This document shows positions 8,971-18,735 of a stretch of DNA of 64,000 bases, piece by piece; the first letter of the stretch is position 1; every line of letters begins with the position of its first letter. The notes below the pieces were generated by a model. The model saw nothing but the letters and a program-made list of their open reading frames with translations, was not told the origin of the DNA and made no database searches. Source of the DNA: an uncultured Chlorobiaceae bacterium (GTDB lineage: Bacteria; Bacteroidota; Chlorobiia; Chlorobiales; Chlorobiaceae); contig CAIJPS010000090.1 in assembly GCA_903822595.1 (NCBI GenBank), positions 1 to 64,000 on the forward strand. The letters are read 5' to 3'. A program made the translations under genes and the position numbers.

Positions 8971-9750
8971 TTAAGAGTTATTGTCGCTTTGTTCCGGTGC
9001 AGGTTGTTGTGTTGTGATGAACTTGGCCGGATTGTTTTCATCAAAGAAATAAGCTGTTGGATTGACTTTTACATTGTCCTTCTGTATTTCGTAGTGCAGA
9101 TGCGGGCCGGTCGATACTCCAGTGTTTCCCGAAAGTGCAATGATTTCACCGCGTTTGATTCTCTGGCCCTGACGCACAAGAGATTTTGACAGATGGGCAT
9201 AAGTCGTTTTATAGCCATAGCCGTGATTGATGGTGATTTTTTGTCCATAACCTTTGTCATATCCTGAAAAGGCAACAATTCCGTCACCTGTTGCCTGCAC
9301 CCTTGAGCCTTCCGAAGCGGAAAAATCAATGCCGGAGTGAAAAATGGTGATGTTGTAGATTGGGTGTATACGATTTCCGAATGCGCTGGTAATTGAGCCG
9401 CTGACGGGTTTGATATTTGGTATGCTGGAAAAAAAAGAGGTTGGATTGGAGTTTTCTGTGATCTCTTTTGATTCCGTTGTGCTGTTTTTCTGGAGGTCTA
9501 TCTGCATGATCAATTGTTCTATCATCTGCTCTGTACTTGCAAGCAGTCCTTCGGTAGTGGTTGCCGGAGCTGCGGTATTGTTCTCAACAGGCTGTTTTTC
9601 TTCAGCAAGGAGAGTCGCAGGTGTCGACAAAAGAGATGAGAAGAGGCAAAGAGAGAGAGCAAGTGTTCCTGCCGACAGGTACGTAAAGAGAGAACTCTTT
9701 ATGTTTCTGCCGTATTCAGATAGAGCCATAAGCCGATTTTTGGAAGTCAT
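8971..9750 (-). CDS. M23 family zinc peptidase (LytM-type), membrane-anchored
   Basis: A predicted peptidoglycan hydrolase or hydrolase activator of the envelope. Counted from the ATG at 9750 (259 residues), a short cytoplasmic N-terminus is followed by one hydrophobic segment (about 22-48) and a low-complexity linker. The M23 domain then runs from about residue 115 to the end. Zinc ligands are visible as H138-x3-D142 (HSGIDFS) and H217-x-H219 (GPHLHYE), with the catalytic His in YAHLS, so the enzyme looks active. An in-frame TTG at 9798 could extend it by 16 residues; the ATG is preferred although no strong ribosome site precedes it. Confidence 0.9.
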   Translation of the reverse strand: MTSKNRLMALSEYGRNIKSSLFTYLSAGTLALSLCLFSSLLSTPATLLAEEKQPVENNTAAPATTTEGLLASTEQMIEQLIMQIDLQKNSTTESKEITENSNPTSFFSSIPNIKPVSGSITSAFGNRIHPIYNITIFHSGIDFSASEGSRVQATGDGIVAFSGYDKGYGQKITINHGYGYKTTYAHLSKSLVRQGQRIKRGEIIALSGNTGVSTGPHLHYEIQKDNVKVNPTAYFFDENNPAKFITTQQPAPEQSDNNS

Positions 9751-9831
9751 GTGGTATCGGGAATTGTTGGTCTGAACAGGAACTTTATCGATAGGCAAAT
9801 ATAAAAAAACTTTTTTTTATAACGTCAATGA

Positions 9832-12666
9832 TTAGTGGGCTTCCAGCCAGTTTTTTCCAATGCCTGTGTCGACCAGAACGGGCACTGTTTTTAGGCCGCA
9901 AGTTATTGCAGCATCAATCATTGCCTGCTCAACAAGGGTTGAAAGTTGCTCTTTTTCTGCATCAGTGGTTTCAAAGAGCAGTTCGTCATGTACCTGAAGC
10001 AGCATGACTGATTGCATCTTCTGATGTTGCATTCGTGTGCTGCAGAGGTTCATTGCGCATTTGATGATGTCGGCTGCAGTGCCCTGAATTGGTGTATTCA
10101 TTGCCGCCCTTTCAGCCGCTTTTTTCAGGTTTGTATTCCGGCTGTTGAGGTCAGTAAGGTATCGGCGTCGGCCGAGAAGGGTCGAGACATATCCTTTTTC
10201 CCTTCCGGTTTCAATAATTTTTTGCAATGCTTCAAAAAGCCCCGGATATTTCGAAATGTAGGTGTCGATAATAGCCTTGGCCTCTTTTTGAGGGATGTTG
10301 AGTCTTCGTGAGAGCCCGAAAGGCATGATGCCGTAAAGGACTCCGAAATTCACCTCTTTTGCTTTGCGCCGCATATCGCCGGTAATCTCATTGGTACCGA
10401 AAATTACCCTTGCGGTGGCGGTGTGAATGTCTTCCCGGTTGCGGAATGCTTCGAGAAGTTGCGGGTCTTTGGATATTTCAGCGGCAATTCTCAGCTCGAT
10501 CTGGGAATAATCTGCCGAAAGAAGCCATTTATCGGGGGATGAGGGGATAAATGCCCTGCGGATCTCTTTGCCGAGAGTGCTGCGTATGGGAATGTTTTGC
10601 AGGTTTGGATTGGAAGAAGAGAGCCTGCCTGTTGCCGTGATAAACTGATTGAATGAGGTATGCAGCCTGCCAGTCTGAAGATTGACCATTTTTGGTAATG
10701 CGTCGATATAGGTTGTCTTGAGTTTCTGGAGGCTCCGGTATTCAAGGAGGTCACGTGCAACGGGATAAATTGCAGCAAGCTCCTCAAGTACTTCGACATT
10801 GGTTGAGAAGCCTGTTTTTGTCGCTTTTTTTGTCGGAATTGCAAGGACATTGAACAAGATATGGGCAAGCTGTTTCGGCGAATCGATGTTGAAGACGGAG
10901 CCTGCTACGGTATAAATTTTTTCTGTCAGCAGTTCGAGCTCGTTTTTGACTCTTTCAGAGGATTTTGCAAGATGTGGTACGTCGATGCATATACCGGCAT
11001 ATTCCATAGCCGCCAAAACAGAGACTAATGGAAATTCAATGTTTTCGCAGAGCCAGAGCAGCTCTTTTTCCGGCGCCAGTTTTTTTCGGAATATCTCTTC
11101 AAGCTTGAGGGCCAGATCGGCATCCTGACAGGCATAATTTGAGAGTTTTTCAGGTTCTACTTCGAAAATATGCAGTTTTGTTTTTCCTGTGCCGACCAAC
11201 TCATCAAAGGTTGTTGTACGGTACCCGAGATGGTTGGCTGCCAAATCGTCAAGATTATGCTTTTCTTCCGGGTTGAGCACATAGCTGGCGAGCATGGTAT
11301 CGAATCCAACGGGCGAGAGCTCTATGCCGTATTTTTTCAGGACAAGAATGTCGTATTTAAGATTTTGGCCGGTTTTCGGCAGAGAAGCATTTTCAAGCAG
11401 GGGTTTGAGGATTTCGAGCGTTTTTTCACGGTGAAGCGTGCTCTTTGCAAAAGAGATAAATCGGGCTTTTCCGGTTTCACTGGAAATTGATATGCCCGCC
11501 AGTTCGGCTTCAAAGATATCAAGACTGGTGGTCTCCGTGTCGACGGCGATACGACGGGCTTGCTGAAGCGAGTCAATCAGTTCCTGCAGTTTTTCTTCTG
11601 TATCGATACGTGCATAGTCAGCCCCCTCTTGTGGGGATCGAAGCGCAGGTTGTTCTTCGTGCAAAGGATTGGCTGGCTCTTCATGGAGTGGAGCGTTTGC
11701 TGAAGGATCTTGTTGCAGCTCGCCAAAAAGAGTTGATACTCTTGAGAAAATGGTTTTAAGACCGAATTTTTGCAGCAGTGGAAAAAGTTTTGCCGGGTTG
11801 GGTAAACCGCAGGCAAGTTGTTTCAATGTTACATCGATCTGCAAATCCGTGCGTATGGTGACCAGTTGTGTTATCAGGTTGAGAGAGGGTTGAAATTCTT
11901 CAAGACTCTGGCGGTTTTTAGGGGATATCTCATCCAGATGATTGTAGATATTCTGCAGGGAGCCGTATTTGCCAAGAAGGGAGACTGCGGTCTTCGGGCC
12001 AATTCCTTTTGCTCCGGGAATATTGTCGGAGGTGTCACCGGTGAGGGTCAGGAACTGGGTAAAGAGTTCTGGCGGAACCCCGAAATGCTCAATGATCTCC
12101 TTTTTTCCAAGCAGTTCAAGCTCATTCTGGTTTTTACCGGGCTTGAGGATGTTTATTCCCTCGTGGACCAGTTGTGCAAGATCCTTGTCGGGGGTAACAA
12201 TGTAGACCTGGCACGTTTGGCTGAATTTATGGGAGGCTGTCCCTATAAGATCGTCAGCTTCATACCCGGGGGTTTTGATGAGCGGAATGTCGAAGGCTTC
12301 AAGGAGTTCGAAGATTGCGTCAAGTTGCATGATCAGATCTTCAGGTGGTGCCGATCGATTGGCTTTATATAAGGGGTAAAGATCGTGTCGAAAGGTTTTT
12401 TCCTTGCTGTCGAATACCGCTGCGAGGTAGTGTGGCCTATAGATTTCAAAGATTTTCAGCAGTGTGGAAGTAAAGCCATAAAGAGCTCCGGTCGGCATAC
12501 CCTCCCGGCTTGTCATACCTGTTCGTTGCAGGGCAAAAAATGCCCGGTAGACGATGGCCATGCCGTCGAGCAGAAAGAGCGATGGTTTTTCAGTTACAGC
12601 CACCGGGTTTGTAGTTGCTGGCTCAGTGGTGGTGGTCGAAAAGAAGTCGAGCTGACGTTTATTCAT
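9832..12666 (-). CDS. polA: DNA polymerase I, with 5'-3' and 3'-5' exonuclease domains
   Basis: A 944-residue three-domain Pol I for primer removal and repair synthesis. The FEN-like 5' nuclease occupies about 30-330 (FLLDGMAIVYRAFFAL, YEADDLIGT, GDTSDNIPGAKGIGPKTA). The proofreading exonuclease (about 365-550) keeps all motifs: DTETTSLD, GQNLKYDI and YACQDAD. The polymerase domain has DYSQIELR, RRKAKEVNFG.LYG and the VHDE catalytic motif. Start is set at MNKRQLDFF because this ATG overlaps the pheA stop as ATGA (12663-12666); the upstream in-frame extension lies inside pheA. Residues 1-28 are a poorly conserved lead. Confidence 0.97.
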   Translation of the reverse strand: MNKRQLDFFSTTTTEPATTNPVAVTEKPSLFLLDGMAIVYRAFFALQRTGMTSREGMPTGALYGFTSTLLKIFEIYRPHYLAAVFDSKEKTFRHDLYPLYKANRSAPPEDLIMQLDAIFELLEAFDIPLIKTPGYEADDLIGTASHKFSQTCQVYIVTPDKDLAQLVHEGINILKPGKNQNELELLGKKEIIEHFGVPPELFTQFLTLTGDTSDNIPGAKGIGPKTAVSLLGKYGSLQNIYNHLDEISPKNRQSLEEFQPSLNLITQLVTIRTDLQIDVTLKQLACGLPNPAKLFPLLQKFGLKTIFSRVSTLFGELQQDPSANAPLHEEPANPLHEEQPALRSPQEGADYARIDTEEKLQELIDSLQQARRIAVDTETTSLDIFEAELAGISISSETGKARFISFAKSTLHREKTLEILKPLLENASLPKTGQNLKYDILVLKKYGIELSPVGFDTMLASYVLNPEEKHNLDDLAANHLGYRTTTFDELVGTGKTKLHIFEVEPEKLSNYACQDADLALKLEEIFRKKLAPEKELLWLCENIEFPLVSVLAAMEYAGICIDVPHLAKSSERVKNELELLTEKIYTVAGSVFNIDSPKQLAHILFNVLAIPTKKATKTGFSTNVEVLEELAAIYPVARDLLEYRSLQKLKTTYIDALPKMVNLQTGRLHTSFNQFITATGRLSSSNPNLQNIPIRSTLGKEIRRAFIPSSPDKWLLSADYSQIELRIAAEISKDPQLLEAFRNREDIHTATARVIFGTNEITGDMRRKAKEVNFGVLYGIMPFGLSRRLNIPQKEAKAIIDTYISKYPGLFEALQKIIETGREKGYVSTLLGRRRYLTDLNSRNTNLKKAAERAAMNTPIQGTAADIIKCAMNLCSTRMQHQKMQSVMLLQVHDELLFETTDAEKEQLSTLVEQAMIDAAITCGLKTVPVLVDTGIGKNWLEAH

Positions 12667-13505
12667 TCCGCAACCACTCCATAACTTCCGAGGACGTTGA
12701 CCATAGTGGCAAATTCCCTGAGATGGCAAAGCGCATTGTGGATGTTCCGATCGTTCTGATGTCCGATAAAATCGACATAAAAGAGATACTCAAATGCTTT
12801 TTTCCTGAAAGGTCTCGACTCGATTTTTGTCAGATCAATATCACGCATGGCAAAGGTGGCCAGTGCCTTGAAAAGAGATCCTTGTTCGTTGGGGAGCGTG
12901 AATGCGATGGAAGTTTTGTGTTCTGCGCTCTCCAGCCTGGTTTCAATCGGCAGGGGGGCTGGATTTTTTGAATGAGTAATGCAGAAAAAACGGGTGATGT
13001 TCCACTCTTCATCGGCGAGGTTTTCCTGCAGGATTTCAAGCCCGTAGAGTTCACCTGCCCTTTTTGAGGCTATAGCCAGTTTTGTTGAATCTTTTTCAGC
13101 GGCGATCATCTTTGCGCTGCCCGCCGTATCGTATGCTACTTCAGCTTTGAGATTCCTGTGAGCAGCAAAAAAATTTCGGCACTGGGCCAATGCCTGTGGG
13201 TGAGAGAGTACCTTCAGGGCATCTTGTATTGATGAGCCGGGAATGCCGAGCAGACAGTGTTTTACCTTGACAAAGGTTTCTGCCACAATCGTGACCGGAT
13301 GCTGAAGCAGAAGATCATAGTTGTGATGAATGCTGCCGCCCAGTGAATTTTCTATCGGAATAACGGCATAATTGACCTCATGGTTTTCAACGGCAGCAAA
13401 AACCTCGTCAAATGATTCGAAGGGTTTTGGCTCTCCAATTCGGAGCGCGGCGATTTCACTGTAAGCTCCTGGTTCACCCTGATAGGCGGTTATCACGTTT
13501 GTCAT
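12663..13505 (-). CDS. pheA: Prephenate dehydratase with ACT domain
   Basis: Converts prephenate to phenylpyruvate in phenylalanine synthesis. The 280-residue protein has the periplasmic-binding-protein-like catalytic fold (TAYQGEPGAYSE at the start; PIENSLGGSIHHNYDLL; the catalytic Thr in YDTAGSAKM). From about 195 it has an ACT domain containing LPNEQGSLFKAL and ESRP, the phenylalanine-sensing motifs, so feedback inhibition is expected. There is no chorismate mutase domain, so that activity must come from another gene. Its stop overlaps the polA start by four bases. Confidence 0.96.
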   Translation of the reverse strand: MTNVITAYQGEPGAYSEIAALRIGEPKPFESFDEVFAAVENHEVNYAVIPIENSLGGSIHHNYDLLLQHPVTIVAETFVKVKHCLLGIPGSSIQDALKVLSHPQALAQCRNFFAAHRNLKAEVAYDTAGSAKMIAAEKDSTKLAIASKRAGELYGLEILQENLADEEWNITRFFCITHSKNPAPLPIETRLESAEHKTSIAFTLPNEQGSLFKALATFAMRDIDLTKIESRPFRKKAFEYLFYVDFIGHQNDRNIHNALCHLREFATMVNVLGSYGVVAE

Positions 13506-13621
13506 TGTTTTTTCTTGTTATTAACTTGCACGAATGCCGTTAGATTTGATTTTATTTAAAGAAAATAAATCTATTATCATAGGCGGGCATCTGGAGGAAT
13601 AATAAATCAGCATTTTTTATT

Positions 13622-14374
13622 ATGTCAGGACACAGCAAATGGGCAACCATTAAAAGAAAAAAGGCGGTAACCGATCAGAAAAGAGGCAGTTTGTTCACCA
13701 AACTGGTCAAGGAGATTACGATTGCAGCAAAAATGGGTGGTGGTGACCCATCAGGCAATCCGCGTCTCAGGCTTGCAATCGATACGGCCAGAGACAATTC
13801 CATGCCGATGGACAATATCCAGCGAGCTGTCAAGAAGGGAACAGGGGAGCTTGAGGGGGTAACCTGGGACGAGATTACATACGAGGGGTATGGCCCGGCA
13901 GGGATTGCCCTGATTATTGAGACGGCGACCGACAATCGTAACCGTACGGTTGCTGATATCCGTCATATCATGAGTCGCAACAATGGTTCTCTTGGTGAAA
14001 GTGGCAGTGTGGCCTGGATGTTTCAGCGCAAGGGAACTCTTGATGTTCCACGCTCGGCTGCCGGAGAGGATCAGCTTATGGAAATTCTGCTTGATGCGGG
14101 TCTTGAAGATCTCGGCAGCGATGATGAAAATTATTTTACGGTCATAACCGACGTCAAGGATCTTGAAAAAGTAAAAAAAGCACTTGATGATGCCGGTATT
14201 GTGTATGAGAATGCCAAAATTGATCTTATACCGGAAAATTATATTGAGCTTGAAGCCGATGATGCCCGGAAAGTGATCAAACTGATTGACGCGTTTGAAA
14301 GCAATGATGATGTGCAGGCGGTTTACTCGAATATGGAGATCAGCGAGAGTGCAATGAGCAGTTTAAACGACTAA
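13622..14374 (+). CDS. yebC: YebC/PmpR/TACO1 family protein
   Basis: A 250-residue YebC-family protein opening with the signature [20 protein letters not shown] and containing [29 protein letters not shown]-like YEGYGPAG, and GSVAWMF. The family is annotated as DNA-binding regulators, and more recent work links members to relief of ribosome stalling on proline stretches; which applies here cannot be read from sequence. It starts 116 bases from the divergent pheA and ends 4 bases before the ruvC start, an arrangement common to many bacteria and a sign of co-transcription. Confidence 0.96.
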   Translation: MSGHSKWATIKRKKAVTDQKRGSLFTKLVKEITIAAKMGGGDPSGNPRLRLAIDTARDNSMPMDNIQRAVKKGTGELEGVTWDEITYEGYGPAGIALIIETATDNRNRTVADIRHIMSRNNGSLGESGSVAWMFQRKGTLDVPRSAAGEDQLMEILLDAGLEDLGSDDENYFTVITDVKDLEKVKKALDDAGIVYENAKIDLIPENYIELEADDARKVIKLIDAFESNDDVQAVYSNMEISESAMSSLND

Positions 14375-14378
14375 AAGA

Positions 14379-14942
14379 GTGATTGTTCTGGGGGTTGATC
14401 CTGGAAGTCGGCTTACTGGCTATGGTGTGGTTCGTTATGATTGTGGCGTGTTTTCTCTGCTTGCGTGCGGTGTTATACGGCTTTCACCCCGCAGCAGTCA
14501 TGCCGAGCGGATTGGTCTGATATACAGGGAGCTTGAGGTTGTTATTGAGGCTTTCGCCCCTGAGTGCGTTGCTCTTGAAACTGTTTTTTTAAGCAGGAAC
14601 GTGCAGTCTGCCCTGAAACTGGGTCAGGTGCGTGGTGCCGTTATTGCCCTTGCGATGAATCAAAATCTTCTTCTGCATGAATATGCTCCCCGTGAGGTTA
14701 AATTGGCAGTAACCGGAAAGGGGGCGGCAAGCAAGGAACAGGTTGCATTTATGGTCTCAAGAGTGCTTGCTCTCAGCCCGGTTCCTGAGCCTTACGATGT
14801 TACTGATGCTCTCGGGATTGCACTCTGTGATTTGCTGAGAGGTGAAAGCGGGCAGCGTGTCCCGCAGCATGGAAAAAGCCGGAAAGGGGGAAATAACTGG
14901 TCGAAGTTTATTCATGCATCACCTGATATGGTTATCCGGTAG
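14379..14942 (+). CDS. ruvC: Crossover junction endodeoxyribonuclease RuvC
   Basis: Resolves Holliday junctions together with RuvAB. The 187-residue protein has the RNase H-like catalytic tetrad at D7 ([12 protein letters not shown]), E67 ([10 protein letters not shown]), D140 and D143 ([13 protein letters not shown]). The start codon is GTG, four bases after the yebC stop. The C-terminal tail beyond about residue 155 is basic and longer than the catalytic core needs. The ruvB partner is at 49943-50977; ruvA is not in the window. Confidence 0.95.
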   Translation: MIVLGVDPGSRLTGYGVVRYDCGVFSLLACGVIRLSPRSSHAERIGLIYRELEVVIEAFAPECVALETVFLSRNVQSALKLGQVRGAVIALAMNQNLLLHEYAPREVKLAVTGKGAASKEQVAFMVSRVLALSPVPEPYDVTDALGIALCDLLRGESGQRVPQHGKSRKGGNNWSKFIHASPDMVIR

Positions 14943-15270
14943 TCTCAGGCCTCAGAAGGGGGAGTTGCCCCGTTTTAAATGGAGTCTCCAAGAATCAATA
15001 ATAAATTTACAACCTTGAAAGGTCGGTTCCACATGCAAAGTTTTTCTGCCTTTTCTTGCCTCTTTAATCGCTATAGGAAATATTCCTCTAAGCTTTGCTT
15101 CGTGAAGGAATTGTCAAACATGAACTCATACCCCGTAGCGCTGCTGCGGGGTAGTTGATTACGGAAGGTTCAAAAAATGGAAATATTGAGCGATTGGCGA
15201 AATTTTGGTAAAGTTTCGGCTGTTCTTGTTGTATTTTCTTCTTCTTTGTATGTTGCTAAAAAGTAGTAAG
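14943..15270. other. Intergenic stretch between ruvC and pgsA
   Basis: No gene is convincing here. At 14958-14976 a G-run and C-run form a short hairpin (stem 14959-14962/14968-14971) followed by TTTT, a weak terminator candidate for ruvC. A strong palindrome lies at 15129-15153 (separate entry). An in-frame TTG at 15205 would extend pgsA but is not favoured. Confidence 0.6.
15129..15153. repeat. GC-rich palindrome (11-bp stem, 3-base loop)
   Basis: TACCCCGTAGC - GCT - GCTGCGGGGTA forms an 11-bp stem that is perfect except for one G-T (G-U in RNA) pair. No T-run follows, so it is not a standard intrinsic terminator. It resembles REP-type intergenic palindromes, but no second copy of this exact element is in the window. 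Confidence 0.6.
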
Positions 15271-15852
15271 ATGCAGGGATTCTTTAAAAAATGGAATATG
15301 AAAGGTCGAATTTTTAATCTCCCGAATTCTCTGAGTTTCCTGAGAATACTCTTGATACCCTGGTTTCTCTTTTATTTTCATACCGGCCATCTTACCATTG
15401 CCTTTTTCATCATGGTTGTGGCTGTTTTGACAGACTGGTTTGATGGTCAGGCGGCACGATGGACAAACGAAGTTTCCGAGATGGGAAAAATTCTTGATCC
15501 TCTTGCCGATAAACTTTGTCTTGCAAGTGTTGCTGTCTATTTTTTTTGGATCGGTCAGCTTCCCTTGTGGTTTGTGCTTTTTGCGGTACTGCGCGATATC
15601 CTGATTTTTATGGGAGCAGGGTACGTAAAATACCGTCATTCCGTTGTGACGACATCTCTTTGGCCGGGAAAGTGGGCGGTTGGTTTTGTCTCCATGATGT
15701 TTATTGCAATGGTCTGGCCGCACCCTTTTTTCAGACAATACCATGTGAAGGAATTTTTTTTATACCTCTCTACCGTCATGCTTCTCTACTCCTTTGTTCT
15801 TTACTGCGTGAGGTTCCACAAAATTCATAAGGGACTCGACTACAAGGCCTGA
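15271..15852 (+). CDS. pgsA: CDP-alcohol phosphatidyltransferase, probably PgsA
   Basis: Predicted CDP-diacylglycerol--glycerol-3-phosphate 3-phosphatidyltransferase, first committed step of phosphatidylglycerol synthesis in the inner membrane. From the ATG at 15271 it is 193 residues with about five hydrophobic helices. The complete CDP-OH-P motif DG-x2-AR-x8-G-x3-D-x3-D is seen in DWFDGQAARWTNEV and the following GKILDPLADK. NLPNSLSFLRI near the start is typical of PgsA. A second ATG at 15298 (MKGRIFNLPNS) and a TTG at 15205 are alternative starts. Other members of the superfamily (phosphatidylserine synthase, cardiolipin synthase) are less likely given the N-terminal motif. Confidence 0.88.
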   Translation: MQGFFKKWNMKGRIFNLPNSLSFLRILLIPWFLFYFHTGHLTIAFFIMVVAVLTDWFDGQAARWTNEVSEMGKILDPLADKLCLASVAVYFFWIGQLPLWFVLFAVLRDILIFMGAGYVKYRHSVVTTSLWPGKWAVGFVSMMFIAMVWPHPFFRQYHVKEFFLYLSTVMLLYSFVLYCVRFHKIHKGLDYKA

Positions 15853-16193
15853 ATTTAAAACGAATATTTTCCACTCCTGCAAGGCGGTTTTCACCTCTTT
15901 ATCTTCTTTTATTGCACTCTTTTTCTTTTCGTTTTACTTGCAGCAATCAAGGTGCTCCTGATATTGACAACTTTGCATGCGAAAAACAGGATTTTGTGTG
16001 ACAACTGTTTAACGTATTTATTTGTAATAACTAAATCGTGTTAACGTGTTTTATATTCTCAAGCACAGAGTGTTGACAACTTGTTGATGAAATGTTGAGA
16101 TGCTGTTTCTGCGGGCTCTATTCCTGGCGAGTGTCCCATGGAGTGCCCGGCACAGGGAGATGCAGGGCGCTTCATGCGTAAAGGTTCTTGTGA
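15853..16193. other. Intergenic stretch between convergent pgsA and lpxC-fabZ
   Basis: No open frame of interest and no RNA gene recognised. The only pattern noticed is the string TGACAACT three times (about 15965, 15999, 16074), twice as TTGACAACT, without a regular spacing. No terminator hairpin is obvious for either gene. Confidence 0.55.
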
Positions 16194-17597
16194 TTACTTG
16201 TTTTTCGGTACAACCGTTGCCATAAGGGAGGCTTCGCAGACAAGCTCGCCCCTTACATAGGCTTTTGCGTCAAACTGGCAGACGGTTCTGCGCTTGTTGG
16301 TTATGGTTGCTTCAATGACCAGTGTGTCGCCCGGAAGCACGGGTTTGCGGAATCGGGCTTTGTCGATACCCATAAAGTAGACCACGCTCTCCTTGATATT
16401 GTCGTTGCCGTTGAGCATCATGATGCCGCCCGTCTGGGCCATGGCTTCAAGAATGAGAACGCCAGGCATGATGGGATTTCCGGGAAAATGGCCCTGGAAA
16501 AAGGGTTCGTTGATGGTGACGTTTTTGATCGACACAATTTTTTCATCCAGTTTGAACTCAACAATCTTGTCGATCAAAAGGAAGGGATAGCGGTGGGGGA
16601 GAATTTTTTGAATAGCGTTGATATCAAAAATAACGCCTGCTTTTTTCTCGTGCTGGTACTGCCGGGCAAGCTTGTTGCGATCGGCATACTTTTTGAGTTG
16701 TTTCACAAATTCCACATTAGATGCGTGACCGGGGCGGGCTGCGAGCACCTGGGCCTTGAGTGGCATACCGAGGAGTGCGATGTCGCCGAGAAGGTCAAGC
16801 AGTTTATGGCGTGCAGGCTCGTTCTTGAAGCGCAGTTCACGGTTGTTGAGGATACCGTTTTCACCAATCACAAGATTGTCGCTTTCCAGACCGAGTTTTT
16901 TGCCAAGGTCGGCAAGTTCCTCTTTGCACATGGTTTTGTCGATAATGACAATAGCGTTGTTTACGTCGCCACCCTTGATGATACCCTGATTTGCAAGTGC
17001 TTCAACTTCGCTGAGAAAACAGAATGTTCTGGAAGATGAGAATTCCTTGACAAATTCCTTATCCAGATCAAACAGCCCGGAATGTTGAGAGCCGAGTGCC
17101 GGATTTTTGTAGTCCACCATGACGGTTATTCTGAAGCTGTCGAGGGGGAGCGCTACAATATCGACGCTGTTGTTGGCATCATGGTATTCAATGGTCTCGT
17201 CAATAACCAGGTAATTTTTTGGTTCCTCCTGTTCCTTGAACCCGGCACCGATGAGTGCTTCAGCAAAAGGGTGTGAGCTTCCGTCCATGACCGGAGGTTC
17301 TGGTCCGCTCATTTCAATGCGGCAGTTATCGATCTGGAGGCCGTATAGTGCACCAAGAACATGTTCAGTGGTATGAACCTTCACGCCGTTGAGGGCAATG
17401 GTAGTACCTCTCAGGACATCAACGACATTCTCAATCAGGGCCGGTATTTCAGGACTGTTGTCAATATCGGTACGTACGAAACGGTATCCATAGTTGACTG
17501 CTGCGGGTTTAAAGGTGATCATGCACTCTTTTCCGGTGTGCAGTCCGGTACCCCATAGAGAGACTTCTTTTTGAAGCGTACGTTGATGAATGAGCAT
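16194..17597 (-). CDS. lpxC: Fused LpxC deacetylase - FabZ dehydratase
   Basis: One 467-residue polypeptide carrying two enzymes. Residues 1 to about 300 are LpxC, the zinc deacetylase committing UDP-acyl-GlcNAc to lipid A (start [20 protein letters not shown]; zinc His in [39 protein letters not shown]). Residues about 320-467 are FabZ, 3-hydroxyacyl-ACP dehydratase ([13 protein letters not shown] with the active His; [20 protein letters not shown] with the active Glu). The fusion is known from Bacteroidetes and Chlorobi and couples the two fates of 3-hydroxyacyl-ACP. The start at 17597 is preferred to an upstream in-frame extension because it matches the conserved LpxC N-terminus. Confidence 0.96.
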   Translation of the reverse strand: MLIHQRTLQKEVSLWGTGLHTGKECMITFKPAAVNYGYRFVRTDIDNSPEIPALIENVVDVLRGTTIALNGVKVHTTEHVLGALYGLQIDNCRIEMSGPEPPVMDGSSHPFAEALIGAGFKEQEEPKNYLVIDETIEYHDANNSVDIVALPLDSFRITVMVDYKNPALGSQHSGLFDLDKEFVKEFSSSRTFCFLSEVEALANQGIIKGGDVNNAIVIIDKTMCKEELADLGKKLGLESDNLVIGENGILNNRELRFKNEPARHKLLDLLGDIALLGMPLKAQVLAARPGHASNVEFVKQLKKYADRNKLARQYQHEKKAGVIFDINAIQKILPHRYPFLLIDKIVEFKLDEKIVSIKNVTINEPFFQGHFPGNPIMPGVLILEAMAQTGGIMMLNGNDNIKESVVYFMGIDKARFRKPVLPGDTLVIEATITNKRRTVCQFDAKAYVRGELVCEASLMATVVPKNK

Positions 17598-17735
17598 AGT
17601 AAAATTGTTGCTCCTGCCCGGGGCTTGACCCTTGCTGGAAATGAAGGCAAATTGTAATGAAGAAAAACTGTTGACCTTAAAGATAATAAAGAACCCTTTC
17701 CAGTTCAAATCAGGTGGGTCGTTGAGCCCTGTTTG

Positions 17736-18545
17736 TTACTGTTTTTTTGGAGGGAAGTGTTTCAGTGCTTTTTCAAGAAGCAGGGGATGGGTGATGCTGT
17801 TGCCGGCGATAATGCTTTGCCGTTGAAAAACATCGGGCTCTCCTTCGAAGTCGGTGACCGTTCCTCCGGCTTCACGGACAAGCAGAACACCTGCCGCAAA
17901 ATCCCAGGGAAAGAGTTTGTATTCCCAGAAGCCGTCAAAGCGGCCGCAAGCGGTATAGGCAAGGTCGAGTGCCGCTGAGCCTGCACGCCGGATACCTGCT
18001 GAATCATGAATGACCTCTTTGAGCATATCAATATACGATTCCAGATAGTGGTACTCCTTGAAGGGAAGTCCTGTTCCCATCAGAAAACTCTCCTTTTCTG
18101 TGCGGCTTGATATTGCGATCTTTTTCCCGTTAAGGAATGCGCCTCGGCCGCGTTCGGCGGTGAAGAGCTCCTTCAGAACAGGCTGATAGACAACACCAGT
18201 GAGCATTTCATTATCGACATCTTTCAGCGCAATGCTTATTGAAAAAACGGGAAAGGAGTGAATAAAGTTAAGGGTGCCATCAAGAGGATCGACAATCCAT
18301 GTTCGTCCTGATGTGCCTTTTATGACGGTGCCCTCTTCGCAGAGCATACTGTCTTGAGGAAAACTTTCGGTAATAAATGAGCTGATTGCTGCTTCACAGT
18401 CTTTGTCGACGTCGGTGACAAAATCCTTGAACTCTTTTGCCTTGATTTCAGCATGAGAGAGTTCTCCAAATTTTTCAAGGGTTATTGCTCCTGCCGCTTG
18501 CGCTGCACTGATGGCCGTCCGCAGTTCTTTACTTTGGTTTTCCAT
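17736..18545 (-). CDS. Inositol monophosphatase family phosphatase (SuhB-like)
   Basis: A 269-residue Mg2+-dependent, Li+-sensitive-type sugar phosphatase. The metal-binding residues are all visible: E70/E71 in CEEG, the D86-P-L-D-G-T91 block, and WDFAAG near residue 214 ahead of EAGG. Members include inositol-1-phosphatase/SuhB, histidinol-phosphatase and 3'(2'),5'-bisphosphate nucleotidase; sequence alone does not choose, though overall length and the SFPVFSISIAL segment are SuhB-like. It lies 138 bases upstream of lpxC-fabZ on the same strand. Confidence 0.88.
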   Translation of the reverse strand: MENQSKELRTAISAAQAAGAITLEKFGELSHAEIKAKEFKDFVTDVDKDCEAAISSFITESFPQDSMLCEEGTVIKGTSGRTWIVDPLDGTLNFIHSFPVFSISIALKDVDNEMLTGVVYQPVLKELFTAERGRGAFLNGKKIAISSRTEKESFLMGTGLPFKEYHYLESYIDMLKEVIHDSAGIRRAGSAALDLAYTACGRFDGFWEYKLFPWDFAAGVLLVREAGGTVTDFEGEPDVFQRQSIIAGNSITHPLLLEKALKHFPPKKQ

Positions 18546-18735
18546 GCAACAGTAAGGGTTGAAATTGAAGTGGCGGTCAATATAACATTTCCCGGATAGA
18601 GTACCTACAAGTCCAGTGGCTCCAGGAGGTCACACCAACCCTGTCTCTCTGGCTGTTCCGGGGAATTATCGGTAACATATATCTGTTTATCAAGTTATGG
18701 TGATATAAGATTTGATAACCCTAATTTACGTTACA

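Noticed and set aside
12667-12729. 21-residue N-terminal extension of polA
   Set aside because: It would lie inside pheA, and the ATG at 12666 overlaps the pheA stop in the usual ATGA form.
15853-16193. Possible replication origin suggested by repeated TGACAACT strings
   Set aside because: No DnaA boxes (TTATCCACA type), no 13-mer array and no dnaA or dnaN neighbour.
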